Shown here in pieces: positions 43,559 to 52,596 of a DNA stretch of 58,532 nucleotides. Source of the DNA: Oscillospiraceae bacterium. GTDB lineage: Bacteria; Bacillota; Clostridia; Oscillospirales; Ruminococcaceae. Position 1 is the stretch's first letter, and each line of letters begins with the position of its first letter. The stretch covers positions 1 to 58,532 of the forward strand of contig JAFQIY010000038.1 of assembly GCA_017415165.1 (NCBI GenBank), given 5' to 3'. The notes under the pieces were generated by a model, which saw nothing but the letters and a program-made list of their open reading frames with translations, searched no databases and was not told the origin of the DNA. The position numbers and the translations under genes are program-made.

Positions 43559-44809
43559 ATGAAAAAAATCATTTCAATCATAGCTGTGCTTGCTGTTGCG
43601 GTTGGTCAGACAGCCTGCGGAAATACGGCGGATAACAAAATTGAAGTTACTGAAGCAACGGAAAGTATTTCAGAAACAACAGTTGAAGAAACGACAACAG
43701 CGGAAACAATTTCTGAAGAAAAGCTTCTTAATGCACAGCTTGAAAAAGACGGTTACATCTATGACGAATATGAAACCTATATTGAAATTACAGGATATAC
43801 AGGTGACGATACAGAGGTTGTAATTCCAAGTGAGATTGATGGGAAGGCTGTAAAGGTAATTGGTGAAGGTGCATTTTATGAAAATGTGAATATTACATCA
43901 GTAAAAATTCCTGATGGCGTTGTTGAAATTGAAAAAGAAGCTTTTTTCTATTGTTATTATATAAAAAAATTAGAAATACCCGATAGTGTAAAATCAATAG
44001 GAAAACAAGCTTTTGCACGTTGCGGAAAATTGAAAAAAGCAAAGCTTCCTGATGGTTTGACTTCAATAAGTGACTTTTTATTTTGTAATTGTGAAAGTCT
44101 TGAAAAAATAGAAATTCCGAGTAATGTTACATCAATTGGAGAATGGGCTTTTTACGATTGTATTAGCCTGAAAGAAATAAAAATACCTGATAGCGTAAAA
44201 ATAATAAAAAATACTGCTTTTAGTAATTGTGATAGTTTAACAAGAGTAAAAATTTCTGATAGTATTACTTCAATAGATGGTGGTGTGTTTTCAGGATGTA
44301 AAAATCTAAAAGAAGTAAAAATTCCTGATGGTGTAACTTCAATTGATACAAATGCATTTTATGGTTGTACAAGCCTTAAAAAAGTAGATATACCTGACAG
44401 TGTTAAATCAATTTCTCCGGGTGCATTCAGTGAAACACCTTGGTTGGAAAATTTATCAGAGCCAGTTATAATAAATAATATGCTTTATAAATATGAGAGT
44501 GCAAATGGAAGTGTAATTGTACCTTATGAAATTACAACAATAAGTGATGGTGCATTTTATGACTGTGAAAATCTTACTGATGTAACATTTCATGATGATA
44601 TAACTTCTATTGGTATTATATCTTTTTATGGTTGTGAAAATTTAAAAAAAATAGAAATTCCTGATAGTGTAAAAATACTCGGAAAATGGGCATTTAAAGA
44701 TTGCATAAACCTTACAGAAGTTATTCTTCCTGACCACTTCACTAAAGAAGAAATTGAAGAAGCTTTTGAAGGTACACCATTTCTCGAAAATTATTTAGCA
44801 AAGGAGTAA
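43559..44809 (+). CDS. BspA-type leucine-rich-repeat lipoprotein
   Basis: 416-residue predicted surface protein. Signal peptide MKKIISIIAVLAVAVGQTAC with a possible lipobox cysteine at 20, a Thr/Glu-rich linker (about 25-60), then about 14 LRR_5 (BspA) repeats with the pattern KIPDGVTSIDTNAFYGCTSL. BspA repeats mediate adhesion or binding in other bacteria; the ligand here is unknown. From about 43850 to 44800 the gene is clearly more A+T rich than its neighbours, with AAA/GAA/ATA-rich codons, which may reflect recent acquisition or repeat expansion. It splits gyrB from gyrA together with the next gene. Confidence 0.85.
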   Translation: MKKIISIIAVLAVAVGQTACGNTADNKIEVTEATESISETTVEETTTAETISEEKLLNAQLEKDGYIYDEYETYIEITGYTGDDTEVVIPSEIDGKAVKVIGEGAFYENVNITSVKIPDGVVEIEKEAFFYCYYIKKLEIPDSVKSIGKQAFARCGKLKKAKLPDGLTSISDFLFCNCESLEKIEIPSNVTSIGEWAFYDCISLKEIKIPDSVKIIKNTAFSNCDSLTRVKISDSITSIDGGVFSGCKNLKEVKIPDGVTSIDTNAFYGCTSLKKVDIPDSVKSISPGAFSETPWLENLSEPVIINNMLYKYESANGSVIVPYEITTISDGAFYDCENLTDVTFHDDITSIGIISFYGCENLKKIEIPDSVKILGKWAFKDCINLTEVILPDHFTKEEIEEAFEGTPFLENYLAKE

Positions 44810-44812
44810 AAA

Positions 44813-45502
44813 ATGAGCATACTCAAAGAAATGTTCAGCGAGGGAGACGAAAACTTTTCCGCACCCGAGGGCGAGTTCCTCGCAAAAGGAAAGTACGAAA
44901 GCAACGCTGACCAAATCCTTAAAGGGTATAAGGTTTTCCAGAAAAAATACGTCGTGAAATCACTTATCCCGAAGCTGCTGCTTGCGGCACTTGCAATCGC
45001 CTCATCTGTAATGATGATTATGTCCGACCCCGGCGGAACAATGCCGATGTTCTGTCTGCTGATTGCCCTGAGCGTCACAGTCTATTTCATCAGCCAGCCG
45101 ATTGTCAACAGCAAAAACCTCCGCAAGGGTCTTGATTCCATAAGCGGCACGGAGTACGAAGCTGAGTTCTACACCGACAAAATCAAAATCTCAACCGTGA
45201 ACTTCCAAAGCGACATCGTTGAGATTGAAAAGGTCGATGAAACAGCCGAAACAGACAAGCCTGAGGAGCAGACCGAAGCCGATATCGCAATCTACGGCGA
45301 AAAGCCTGCCGAGGAAATTCCTGCGACAATTATCCATCTTGACCAACCAATAGTTGACTTACTGGATAAAGATGATATGTTTATACTTGTAGTAAATAAA
45401 TCCTACGTTTTCATTATCCCGAAATCCGCTTTCACAGAGGACGAAGTCCAGAAAATCCGTGAAAAGCTTTCCGTGATAATGGGAATACGTTATAAAGTTT
45501 AA
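44813..45502 (+). CDS. YcxB-like membrane protein
   Basis: 229 residues. Two adjacent hydrophobic segments (about 52-72, LIPKLLLAALAIASSVMMIM, and 78-97, MFCLLIALSVTVYFISQPIV) are flanked by cytoplasmic regions. The C-terminal part (about 115-229, EYEAEFYTDKIKIST and YVFIIPKSAFTEDE) resembles the YcxB-like domain, whose function is unknown. An Asp/Glu-rich insert (about 140-180) interrupts the domain. It starts 3 bases after the LRR gene stop, so the two are probably co-expressed. ATG after AAAGGAG. Confidence 0.7.
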   Translation: MSILKEMFSEGDENFSAPEGEFLAKGKYESNADQILKGYKVFQKKYVVKSLIPKLLLAALAIASSVMMIMSDPGGTMPMFCLLIALSVTVYFISQPIVNSKNLRKGLDSISGTEYEAEFYTDKIKISTVNFQSDIVEIEKVDETAETDKPEEQTEADIAIYGEKPAEEIPATIIHLDQPIVDLLDKDDMFILVVNKSYVFIIPKSAFTEDEVQKIREKLSVIMGIRYKV

Positions 45503-45533
45503 TTCGCAATTCGCAATGCGTAATGCGCAATTA
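45502..45533. repeat. Single-arm heptamer repeat
   Basis: AATTCGCAATTCGCAATGCG followed by TAATGCGCAATTAAAA at the stop of the YcxB-like gene, then an AACGCAAGCGTT palindrome. Confidence 0.6.
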
Positions 45534-45597
45534 AAACAAACGCAAGCGTTCGTTTCCGAGTATTTTTGTCTTGCAAAAAACATCGGGGTTTGCTTGA

Positions 45598-45700
45598 AAA
45601 ATCAAAGTTAAGAGTTGAGAGTTGAAATGTTCCACATAGAACAAAAAAGTGTAAGTTAATAATAACTCCACACTCCACATTCCTAACTCCACACTCATAA
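45598..45700. repeat. Heptamer-arm repeat before gyrA
   Basis: A left arm of AGAGTTG/AGAGTTG units, an AT-rich core containing the 16-bp near-palindrome TGTTCCACATAGAACA (45628-45643), and a right arm AACTCCACACTCCACATTCC/TAACTCCACACTC. It ends just before the gyrA ribosome site. Confidence 0.7.
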
Positions 45701-45716
45701 AAGGGAGTTGTTAAGT

Positions 45717-48275
45717 TTGTATAACGACGAAAACACAAAAATAATCAGCGTCGATATCGAAAATGAGATGAAGAAATCCTTCCTCGAATATTCGATGTCG
45801 GTTATCGTTGCAAGAGCCTTGCCTGACGTCCGTGACGGTCTGAAGCCTGTTCACAGACGTATCATCTACACGATGAATGACGCAGGCAATACCGCTGACA
45901 AGCCTTACCGAAAGTGTGCCTATACTGTCGGTGAAGTGCTCGGTAAGTACCACCCACACGGCGACGCATCTGTTTACGACGCTATGGTACGTCTTGCGCA
46001 GAATTTCTCGCTCCGTTACCCACTCGTTGACGGTCACGGTAACTTCGGTTCTATGGACGGCGACCCGCCTGCTGCTTACCGTTACACAGAGGCAAGAATG
46101 GCGAAAATCTCCGCAGAAATGCTTGCTGATATCGGCAAGGACACCATTCCGTATACCTCCAACTATGATGATACACTGAAAGAGCCTGAGGTTCTCCCTT
46201 CCCGTTTCCCGAATATTCTCGTGAACGGTTCTGTGGGTATCGCCGTTGGTATGGCTACAAATATTCCTCCCCACAACCTTAACGAGGTTGTAAACGCAAT
46301 CAACGCTATGATTGCCAACGAGGATATCACCAACGAGGAGCTTATGGAGCACGTCAAAGGCCCTGACTTCCCGACAGGTGGTATCATAATGGGTCGTGCA
46401 GGTATCCGTGCCGCTTATGCAACAGGCAAGGGCAAGCTGACTCTCCGTGCAAGGACTTCCATTGAGGAAATCAAGGGAAGAACCTGCATTGTCGTGACAG
46501 AAATTCCTTATATGGTCAACAAGGCACGTCTCGTTGAAAGCATTGCACAGCTTGCAAAGGAAAAGCGTGTGGACGGTATTCACTTTATCCGTGACGAGTC
46601 CGACAAGGAGCACGCTGTCCGTATCGTTATCGAACTTAAAAAGGACGCAATTCCGCAGATTGTCCTCAACAAGCTTTTCAGCTACACACAGCTGCAGGAC
46701 ACTGTCGGCGTAAACCTTCTCGCACTTGTAAGAGGCGAGCCTAAGGTGCTTTCACTCCGTCAGATTATCCGTGAGTATATCGACTTCCAGGTTGACGTTA
46801 TCCGCCGCCGTACTGAGTACGACTTGAAAAAGGCAAGAGAGCGTGCACACATCTTGGAAGGCTTGATGGTTGCCGTTGACAATATCGACGAGGTAGTAAA
46901 AATCTGCCGCAGCAGCCGTGACGCTGCCGAAATCAAGGCAAGACTCATCGAGCGTTTCGGTATTACCGAAATTCAGGCGGACGCAATCGCTCAGATGCGT
47001 CTCGTTCAGCTGTCAGGTCTGGAAAGAATGAAGCTTGAAGAAGAACTTGCTTCTCTCCACGCTAAGATTGAGGAGTTCGTTGCAATTCTCGCAAGCAAGG
47101 AAAAGATGATGGCTATCGTTTCCGAAGAACTTGAAGTAATCAGAAAGAAGTTCGGCGACGAAAGAAGAACTTCCATTGAAACAATTTCGGGCGAGGTTGA
47201 TATCGAGGACCTTATCCCTGAGGAAAACTGCGTGGTAACTTATACAAACATCGGCTACATCAAGCGTCAGCCTGTTAGTATGTACAAGACACAGAACCGC
47301 GGCGGCAAGGGCGTTTCGGGTATGAAGCAGCGTGAGGAAGATTTCGTTGAGGAAATGTTCATCAGCTCTACCCACGACAACGTGCTGTTCATCACCAACA
47401 AGGGCATTATGTACAAGCTGAAATGCTACGAAATCCCTGAGGGTTCAAAGCAGTCGAGAGGTCTTAACATTGTAAATATCCTGCCGCTTACAGAGGGCGA
47501 AAAGGTTGCCGCAATGATTAAAACCGAGGATTTTGACGAGGGCAAGTACATCATTATGGTTACCAAGAACGGCAAAATCAAGCGTACCCCGCTCAGCGCG
47601 TACAAGAACGTGCGTAAAAACGGTCTTATCGCAATCGGTCTCGACGAGGGCGACGAAATCGCAGGTGTACGTCTCACCAACGGCGATGCGCAGGTTATCG
47701 TTGCAACAAGAATGGGTTACGCAATCCGTGTCGAGGAGCAGAAAATCCGTGCAATGTCACGTTCTGCACACGGCGTAAGAGCAATCAAGCTTCGTGAGGA
47801 CGACTTCGTTGTTTCTATGGCACGAGTACGAGAGGGAGCAACCGTGCTCACCGTAACCGATAAGGGTAACGGACGACGCGTTGAGCTTGACTCCTACCGT
47901 ATCCAGAACAGAGGCGGTAAGGGTATGCTTAACTATAAGGTTTCCGAGGAGAAGGGCTACGTCTGCGGTATCAAGGTTGTAGACGCTGAGGACGACATCA
48001 TTATGATTTCCAACGACGGCGTAATTATCCGAATTCGTGCAAATGATATCCGTGTAATGGGACGTTACGCAACAGGTGTACGTCTTATGAGAGTTCAGGA
48101 CGACGTAAAGGTTGTTTCCTTCACAAGAGCCGAACACGACGAAGAAGCCGAAACCGAAAAGATAGAAGAACCGTCCGCAGAGGAGCTTGAGGCAGAAATG
48201 AAAGCCGCAGCCGAAGCGGAAGCAACAGAAGTTGTCACCGAGGAAGAAATTCCCGACGACGACAACGAGGAATAA
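45717..48275 (+). CDS. gyrA: DNA gyrase subunit A
   Basis: Breakage-reunion subunit of gyrase. 852 residues from the TTG at 45717 (MYNDENTK), placed 9 bases after AAGGGAG; the upstream TTG at 45708 directly touches that site and is less likely. The catalytic tyrosine is in [10 protein letters not shown] at about residue 122. C-terminal beta-pinwheel repeats include the GyrA box form QNRGGKG. Another QNRGGKG occurs near residue 739. The last 45 residues are acidic ([18 protein letters not shown]). A strong terminator follows. Confidence 0.97.
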   Translation: MYNDENTKIISVDIENEMKKSFLEYSMSVIVARALPDVRDGLKPVHRRIIYTMNDAGNTADKPYRKCAYTVGEVLGKYHPHGDASVYDAMVRLAQNFSLRYPLVDGHGNFGSMDGDPPAAYRYTEARMAKISAEMLADIGKDTIPYTSNYDDTLKEPEVLPSRFPNILVNGSVGIAVGMATNIPPHNLNEVVNAINAMIANEDITNEELMEHVKGPDFPTGGIIMGRAGIRAAYATGKGKLTLRARTSIEEIKGRTCIVVTEIPYMVNKARLVESIAQLAKEKRVDGIHFIRDESDKEHAVRIVIELKKDAIPQIVLNKLFSYTQLQDTVGVNLLALVRGEPKVLSLRQIIREYIDFQVDVIRRRTEYDLKKARERAHILEGLMVAVDNIDEVVKICRSSRDAAEIKARLIERFGITEIQADAIAQMRLVQLSGLERMKLEEELASLHAKIEEFVAILASKEKMMAIVSEELEVIRKKFGDERRTSIETISGEVDIEDLIPEENCVVTYTNIGYIKRQPVSMYKTQNRGGKGVSGMKQREEDFVEEMFISSTHDNVLFITNKGIMYKLKCYEIPEGSKQSRGLNIVNILPLTEGEKVAAMIKTEDFDEGKYIIMVTKNGKIKRTPLSAYKNVRKNGLIAIGLDEGDEIAGVRLTNGDAQVIVATRMGYAIRVEEQKIRAMSRSAHGVRAIKLREDDFVVSMARVREGATVLTVTDKGNGRRVELDSYRIQNRGGKGMLNYKVSEEKGYVCGIKVVDAEDDIIMISNDGVIIRIRANDIRVMGRYATGVRLMRVQDDVKVVSFTRAEHDEEAETEKIEEPSAEELEAEMKAAAEAEATEVVTEEEIPDDDNEE

Positions 48276-48305
48276 AAAAATGCACCGAATTTTCGGTGCA
48301 TTTTT
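48276..48305. terminator. Terminator of gyrA
   Basis: AAAAATGCACCGAA and TTCGGTGCATTTTT form a near-perfect stem right after the stop codon. Confidence 0.88.
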
Positions 48306-48314
48306 AAATATGTA

Positions 48315-48439
48315 TTGACAAAATCAAATTTACCGTGTAAAATGTATTTAAAAGGAGTATACCAAACGCAAAACGGTTTGCTCCCATAGCTTTAGTTAAA
48401 AATAACCGTCACAACTTGGGAGTAGGGGCGGTTATTTTT
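48315..48439 (+). ncRNA. Antitoxin RNA of type I locus 5
   Basis: Promoter TTGACA (48315-48320), 17 bases, TAAAAT (48338-48343). The RNA of about 90 nt contains GGAGTATACC and TTTGCTCCC and ends at AAAAATAACCG/CGGTTATTTTT (48398-48439), shared with the convergent toxin mRNA. Confidence 0.7.
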
Positions 48440-48444
48440 ATGCC

Positions 48445-48537
48445 TTATTTCTTCTTATTATTGATAATAGTAAAAATAAGGGAGATAATGCCAGTTAACA
48501 TTATTACGAATGTAAAAATTCCTTCATATGTAACCAT
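48445..48537 (-). CDS. Holin-like type I toxin peptide, locus 5
   Basis: 30 residues starting MVTYEGIF, a hydrophobic span (FVIMLTGIISLIFTII) and a basic end NNKKK. The MVTYE start is the closest of the five to the holin-like toxin consensus. Minus-strand promoter TTGACA (48637-48632), 17 bases, TATATT (48614-48609). The leader reads GAGTATATC and carries CTCCCTTTT able to pair with GAAGGGG over the ribosome site. It lies between gyrA and nifJ. Confidence 0.77.
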   Translation of the reverse strand: MVTYEGIFTFVIMLTGIISLIFTIINNKKK

Positions 48538-48640
48538 AATTATCTACCCCCCTTCATAAAAAGGGAGCAAACCGCTTTGCCGTATTTTGTCTGATATACT
48601 CTTTTTATAATATATCATATTCATAATATTTTGTCAAATA

Positions 48641-48670
48641 AAAACGCACCGAACGTCTTCGGTGCGTTTT
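48641..48670. terminator. Terminator of nifJ
   Basis: AAAACGCACCGAA (48641-48653) pairs with TTCGGTGCGTTTT (48658-48670), with T/A runs on both sides; 33 bases beyond the nifJ stop and next to the toxin promoter of locus 5. Confidence 0.85.
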
Positions 48671-48703
48671 TTTATATTACTTGTAACAGATACTCAGTAA
48701 AAA

Positions 48704-51700
48704 TTACTTAGTTTCTTCTGTGCCGTAAAGCTTAACAAGTCTGGAGAGGTAATCGTAACGATCCTTAGCATTGTTAACAGCCTTGCTGAAGAGAGCGTCA
48801 GCTCTTTCAGGGTTCTGTCTAGCGAGGGAGTTGTAACGTACTTCACCCATAAGGAAGTCCTTATACTTTTCATCGATAGCAGGTACCTTGCTGTCGAGAG
48901 AGAATGGGTTCTTGCCTTCAGCCTTGAGAGCTGGGTTGTATCTGAAGAGGTTCCAGTAACCTGCTTCAACAGCCTTCTTCTCTTCTTCCATAGCCTTGCT
49001 CATACCAGCCTTGATACCGTGGTTGATACAAGGAGCGTAAGCGATGATGAGGGATGGACCGTTGTAAGCTTCAGCTTCTGTGATAGCCTTGATACACTGG
49101 TTCATATCAGCACCCATAGCAATGTGTGCAACGTAAACGTAGCCGTAGCTCATAGCGATACCAGCGAGGTCCTTCTTCTTAACTTCCTTACCGGCAGCAG
49201 CAAACTGAGCGATTGCACCTGTTGGTGTGGACTTGGAGGACTGACCGCCTGTGTTGGAGTAAACTTCTGTATCGAATACGAAGATGTTTACGTCCTCGCC
49301 GGAAGCGATAACGTGGTCGAGACCGGAGAAGCCGATATCGTAAGCCCAACCGTCGCCGCCGAATACCCACATAGACTTCTTGCCGAGGTAATCCTTGAGG
49401 TCGAGAACTTCTGCAGCAGCCTCAGCCTTGGAGCCTTCGAGAGCCTTGATGAGTTCAGCAGTAGCAGCCTTGTTAGCGTTACCGTCGTTGAGTGTAGCGA
49501 GGTAGTTTTCGATAGCAGTCTTCATACCGCCCTTAGCGCTCTTCTGCATATCGAGGAGCTTAGCAACAGCTCTCTGACGGAGAGTGTTCTGAGCAAGGAA
49601 CATACCGTAACCATATTCAGCGTTATCTTCAAAGAGGGAGTTAGCCCAAGCCGGACCCTTGCCTTCCTTGTTAACTGTGTATGGTGTGGATGGAGCAGAA
49701 CCACCCCAGATAGAAGAACAGCCTGTAGCGTTAGCGATGAACATTCTGTCACCGAAGAGCTGAGTTACGAGCTTAGCATATGGTGTTTCACCACAGCCTG
49801 CACAAGCACCGGAGAATTCGAGGAGAGGCTGCTTGAACTGAGAGCCCTTAACAGTTGTTTCCTTGAACTTTTCAGCAATCTCAGGCTTTTCAGGAAGTGT
49901 AAGACCGTAAGCGAATGTTTCCTGTGCAGGGAGCTGGCTTTCGAGCGGCTTCATTTCAAGTGCCTTGTTGCCCTTCATACCAGGACATACATTTACACAA
50001 GAGCCACATCCTGTACAGTCAAGAGCAGAAACAGTCATAACGAAGTTCATACCGTCGAGACCTGCAATCTTCTTGCTCTGTGTACCCTCCGGAGCGTTCT
50101 TGAGTTCAGCGTCTGTCATAGCAACAGGACGGATTACAGCGTGTGGACAAACATAAGCACAGAAGTTACACTGGATACAGTTAGCACTGTTCCAAGCCGG
50201 AACGTCAACTGCGATACCACGCTTTTCATAAGCAGCAGAACCCTGTGGGAATGTACCGTCAGGCATACCCTTGAATGCGGAAACAGGGAGGGAGTCACCC
50301 ATCTGAGCGTTAACAGGAATCTGGATGTTGTTAACATACTTAACGAGGTCCTTTCTGTCGCCTGTAGCCTTAGCAACGCCCATCTTGGTATCCTTGCACT
50401 TCTTCCAAGCCTCAGGAACTTCGATTTCAACGATGTTCTTAGCACCAGCGTCGATAGCGTCGTAGTTCATCTTAACGATATCTTCACCCTTCTTACCAAA
50501 GGAAGCGAGTGCCTTTTCCTTCATATACTTGATAGCGTCAGCCTCAGGAATAATCTTAGCAAGCTTGAAGAATGCGGACTGGAGAACAGTGGAAGTTCTG
50601 TTGCCGAGACCGATTTCACGAGCAATGTCTACACCATTGATAATGTAGAACTTGATATCATTTTCAGCAAGGTATCTCTTAACCTGACCTGGGAGGTAGT
50701 TAGCAACTTCATCCTTAGTCCACTGACAGTTAAGGAGGAAAGTACCGCCCTTCTTGATATCCTGAACCATATTGTACTTGTCGATATAGGACTGGTTGTG
50801 ACAAGCAACAAAGTCAGCCTGGTTAACGAGGTAAGTAGACTTGATAGGAGTCTTACCGAAACGGAGGTGAGAAACAGTTACGCCGCCTGACTTCTTGGAG
50901 TCGTAAGCAAAGTATGCCTGAGCGTACATATCTGTGTGGTCACCGATAATCTTGATGGAGTTCTTGTTAGCACCAACTGTACCGTCAGAGCCGAGACCCC
51001 AGAACTTACAAGCAACTGTTCCTTCCGGAGCAGTATCGAGCTTGCCCTCAGATGGGAGAGAGAGGTTTGTAACGTCGTCAGTGATACCGATTGTAAATCT
51101 GGACTTGTAATCTTCCTTGAAGGAAGCGTTCCAGTAAACAGCCTTGATCTGGTCAGGAGTTGTATCCTTGGAGCCGAGACCGTATCTACCGCCGGCAATT
51201 TCAACATCGTTGAACTTAGTGCCCTTGAGAGCAGCAACAACGTCGAGGTAAAGAGGTTCGCCGAGAGCACCTGGTTCCTTGGTTCTGTCGAGAACAGAAA
51301 TCTGCTTAACAGTGTCAGGAATAGCTTCGATGAGCTTGTCAGCGCAGAAAGGTCTGTAAAGACGAACCTTAACGAGACCGAGCTTAGCGCCTTCAGCGTT
51401 GAGGAAGTCGATTGTTTCTTCGATTGTATCACATACAGAACCCATAGCGATGATAACGTGATCAGCGTCAGGAGCACCGTAGTAGTTGAAGAGCTTGTAG
51501 TTAGTACCGATCTTCTTGTTAACCTTGTTCATATAGTCTTCAACGATAGCAGGGAACTTGTTGTAGAATTCGTTACAAGCTTCACGAGCCTGGAAGAAGA
51601 TATCACCGTTCTGAGCAGTACCGCGGAGAACAGGGTGTTCAGGGTTAAGAGCACGGTTTCTGAAAGCCTGAGCAGCCTTCTTGTCGAGCATATCTTCGAG

Positions 51701-52270
51701 ATCCTTGTAATCCCAAGCTTCAATCTTCTGGATTTCGTGAGAAGTACGGAAACCATCGAAGAAGTGGAGAACAGGAACTCTGCCCTTGATTGTGGAAAGG
51801 TGAGCAACAGCGCCGAGGTCCATAACTTCCTGAACGTTGGAAGCACAGAGCATAGCGAAACCTGTCTGACGGCACGCATAAACGTCAGAGTGATCACCGA
51901 AGATGTTAAGAGCGTGGGAAGCAACACATCTTGCAGAAACGTGAATTACGCAAGGGAGAAGCTCACCGGCAATCTTGTACATATTAGGGATCATAAGAAG
52001 AAGACCCTGAGAAGCTGTGTAAGTAGTTGTGAGAGCACCAGCAGCGAGAGAGCCGTGTACAGTACCTGCAGCACCGGCTTCAGACTGCATTTCTGCAACC
52101 TTTACAGGCTGACCGAAGATGTTGTTCTGCTTCTTAGCAGCCCACTGGTCAGTAACCTCAGCCATAACAGAGGATGGGGTGATAGGGTAGATAGCAGCAA
52201 CGTCAGTGAATGGGTAGGAGACCCAAGCAGCAGCGTTGTTACCGTCCATGGTTTTCATTGATCTTGCCAT
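48704..52270 (-). CDS. nifJ: Pyruvate:ferredoxin (flavodoxin) oxidoreductase
   Basis: Converts pyruvate and CoA to acetyl-CoA, CO2 and reduced ferredoxin, a central step in anaerobic fermentation. 1188 residues as one fused chain, the usual bacterial form. N-terminal pyrimidine-binding domain (from MARSMKTMDGNNAAAWVSYP), a two-cluster ferredoxin region with CIQCNFCAYVCPH (about 695-707) and CTGCGSCVNVCPG (about 752-764), and a thiamine-binding C-terminal part (CAGCGETPYAKL at about 828, GGDGWAYDIGFSGLDH at about 970). ATG after AGGAGGA. Coded leftward by a single gene with its own promoter and terminator. Confidence 0.97.
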   Translation of the reverse strand: MARSMKTMDGNNAAAWVSYPFTDVAAIYPITPSSVMAEVTDQWAAKKQNNIFGQPVKVAEMQSEAGAAGTVHGSLAAGALTTTYTASQGLLLMIPNMYKIAGELLPCVIHVSARCVASHALNIFGDHSDVYACRQTGFAMLCASNVQEVMDLGAVAHLSTIKGRVPVLHFFDGFRTSHEIQKIEAWDYKDLEDMLDKKAAQAFRNRALNPEHPVLRGTAQNGDIFFQAREACNEFYNKFPAIVEDYMNKVNKKIGTNYKLFNYYGAPDADHVIIAMGSVCDTIEETIDFLNAEGAKLGLVKVRLYRPFCADKLIEAIPDTVKQISVLDRTKEPGALGEPLYLDVVAALKGTKFNDVEIAGGRYGLGSKDTTPDQIKAVYWNASFKEDYKSRFTIGITDDVTNLSLPSEGKLDTAPEGTVACKFWGLGSDGTVGANKNSIKIIGDHTDMYAQAYFAYDSKKSGGVTVSHLRFGKTPIKSTYLVNQADFVACHNQSYIDKYNMVQDIKKGGTFLLNCQWTKDEVANYLPGQVKRYLAENDIKFYIINGVDIAREIGLGNRTSTVLQSAFFKLAKIIPEADAIKYMKEKALASFGKKGEDIVKMNYDAIDAGAKNIVEIEVPEAWKKCKDTKMGVAKATGDRKDLVKYVNNIQIPVNAQMGDSLPVSAFKGMPDGTFPQGSAAYEKRGIAVDVPAWNSANCIQCNFCAYVCPHAVIRPVAMTDAELKNAPEGTQSKKIAGLDGMNFVMTVSALDCTGCGSCVNVCPGMKGNKALEMKPLESQLPAQETFAYGLTLPEKPEIAEKFKETTVKGSQFKQPLLEFSGACAGCGETPYAKLVTQLFGDRMFIANATGCSSIWGGSAPSTPYTVNKEGKGPAWANSLFEDNAEYGYGMFLAQNTLRQRAVAKLLDMQKSAKGGMKTAIENYLATLNDGNANKAATAELIKALEGSKAEAAAEVLDLKDYLGKKSMWVFGGDGWAYDIGFSGLDHVIASGEDVNIFVFDTEVYSNTGGQSSKSTPTGAIAQFAAAGKEVKKKDLAGIAMSYGYVYVAHIAMGADMNQCIKAITEAEAYNGPSLIIAYAPCINHGIKAGMSKAMEEEKKAVEAGYWNLFRYNPALKAEGKNPFSLDSKVPAIDEKYKDFLMGEVRYNSLARQNPERADALFSKAVNNAKDRYDYLSRLVKLYGTEETK

Positions 52271-52334
52271 TTTGGACAGTCCTCCTAAAATTACAAATTT
52301 GTATGACTTTTATAATAGTACATACGTTGATATT

Positions 52335-52363
52335 ATTTTAACATAAATTATTGCCGTTGTAAA
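52335..52363 (-). promoter_or_regulatory. Promoter of nifJ
   Basis: Minus strand TTTACA (52363-52358), 17 bases, TAAAAT (52340-52335). Confidence 0.65.
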
Positions 52364-52442
52364 GTGGTTTTTTTCTGAAAATATAGAAATTTCGGGATGT
52401 TTTTTGTACAATAAACGAATTGGGCAGTAAATTATAATTTAT

Positions 52443-52532
52443 GAGTGTGGAGTTAGGAGAGTGGAGTGAGGAGTTAAAGAGAACCATAGTTTACACAACA
52501 ACTCCACACTCCACTCTCCACACTCCACACTC
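52443..52532. repeat. Heptamer-arm repeat, GGAGT type, with shared core
   Basis: GGAGTTA/GGAGAGT/GGAGTGA arm, core AAGAGAACCATAGTTTACAC, then AACTCCACACTCCACTCTCC arm. Almost the same as 54186-54281 and the inverse of 23733-23818. A hairpin AAATCCGTGAAGAA with TTCTTCACGGATTT follows at about 52552-52592 and probably ends nadB. Confidence 0.82.
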
Positions 52533-52596
52533 ACAGATAAATTATAATTTAAAAATCCGTGAAGAACTTTGAAAGTGTTTCTTCACGGATTTACTT

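Noticed and set aside
45711-46613. 300-codon minus-strand frame opposite gyrA
   Set aside because: Antisense shadow; gyrA is complete and conserved here.
49019-52261. Long plus-strand frames of 623 and 441 codons opposite nifJ
   Set aside because: They are antisense shadows of a strongly biased coding sequence; nifJ matches its family over its full length.
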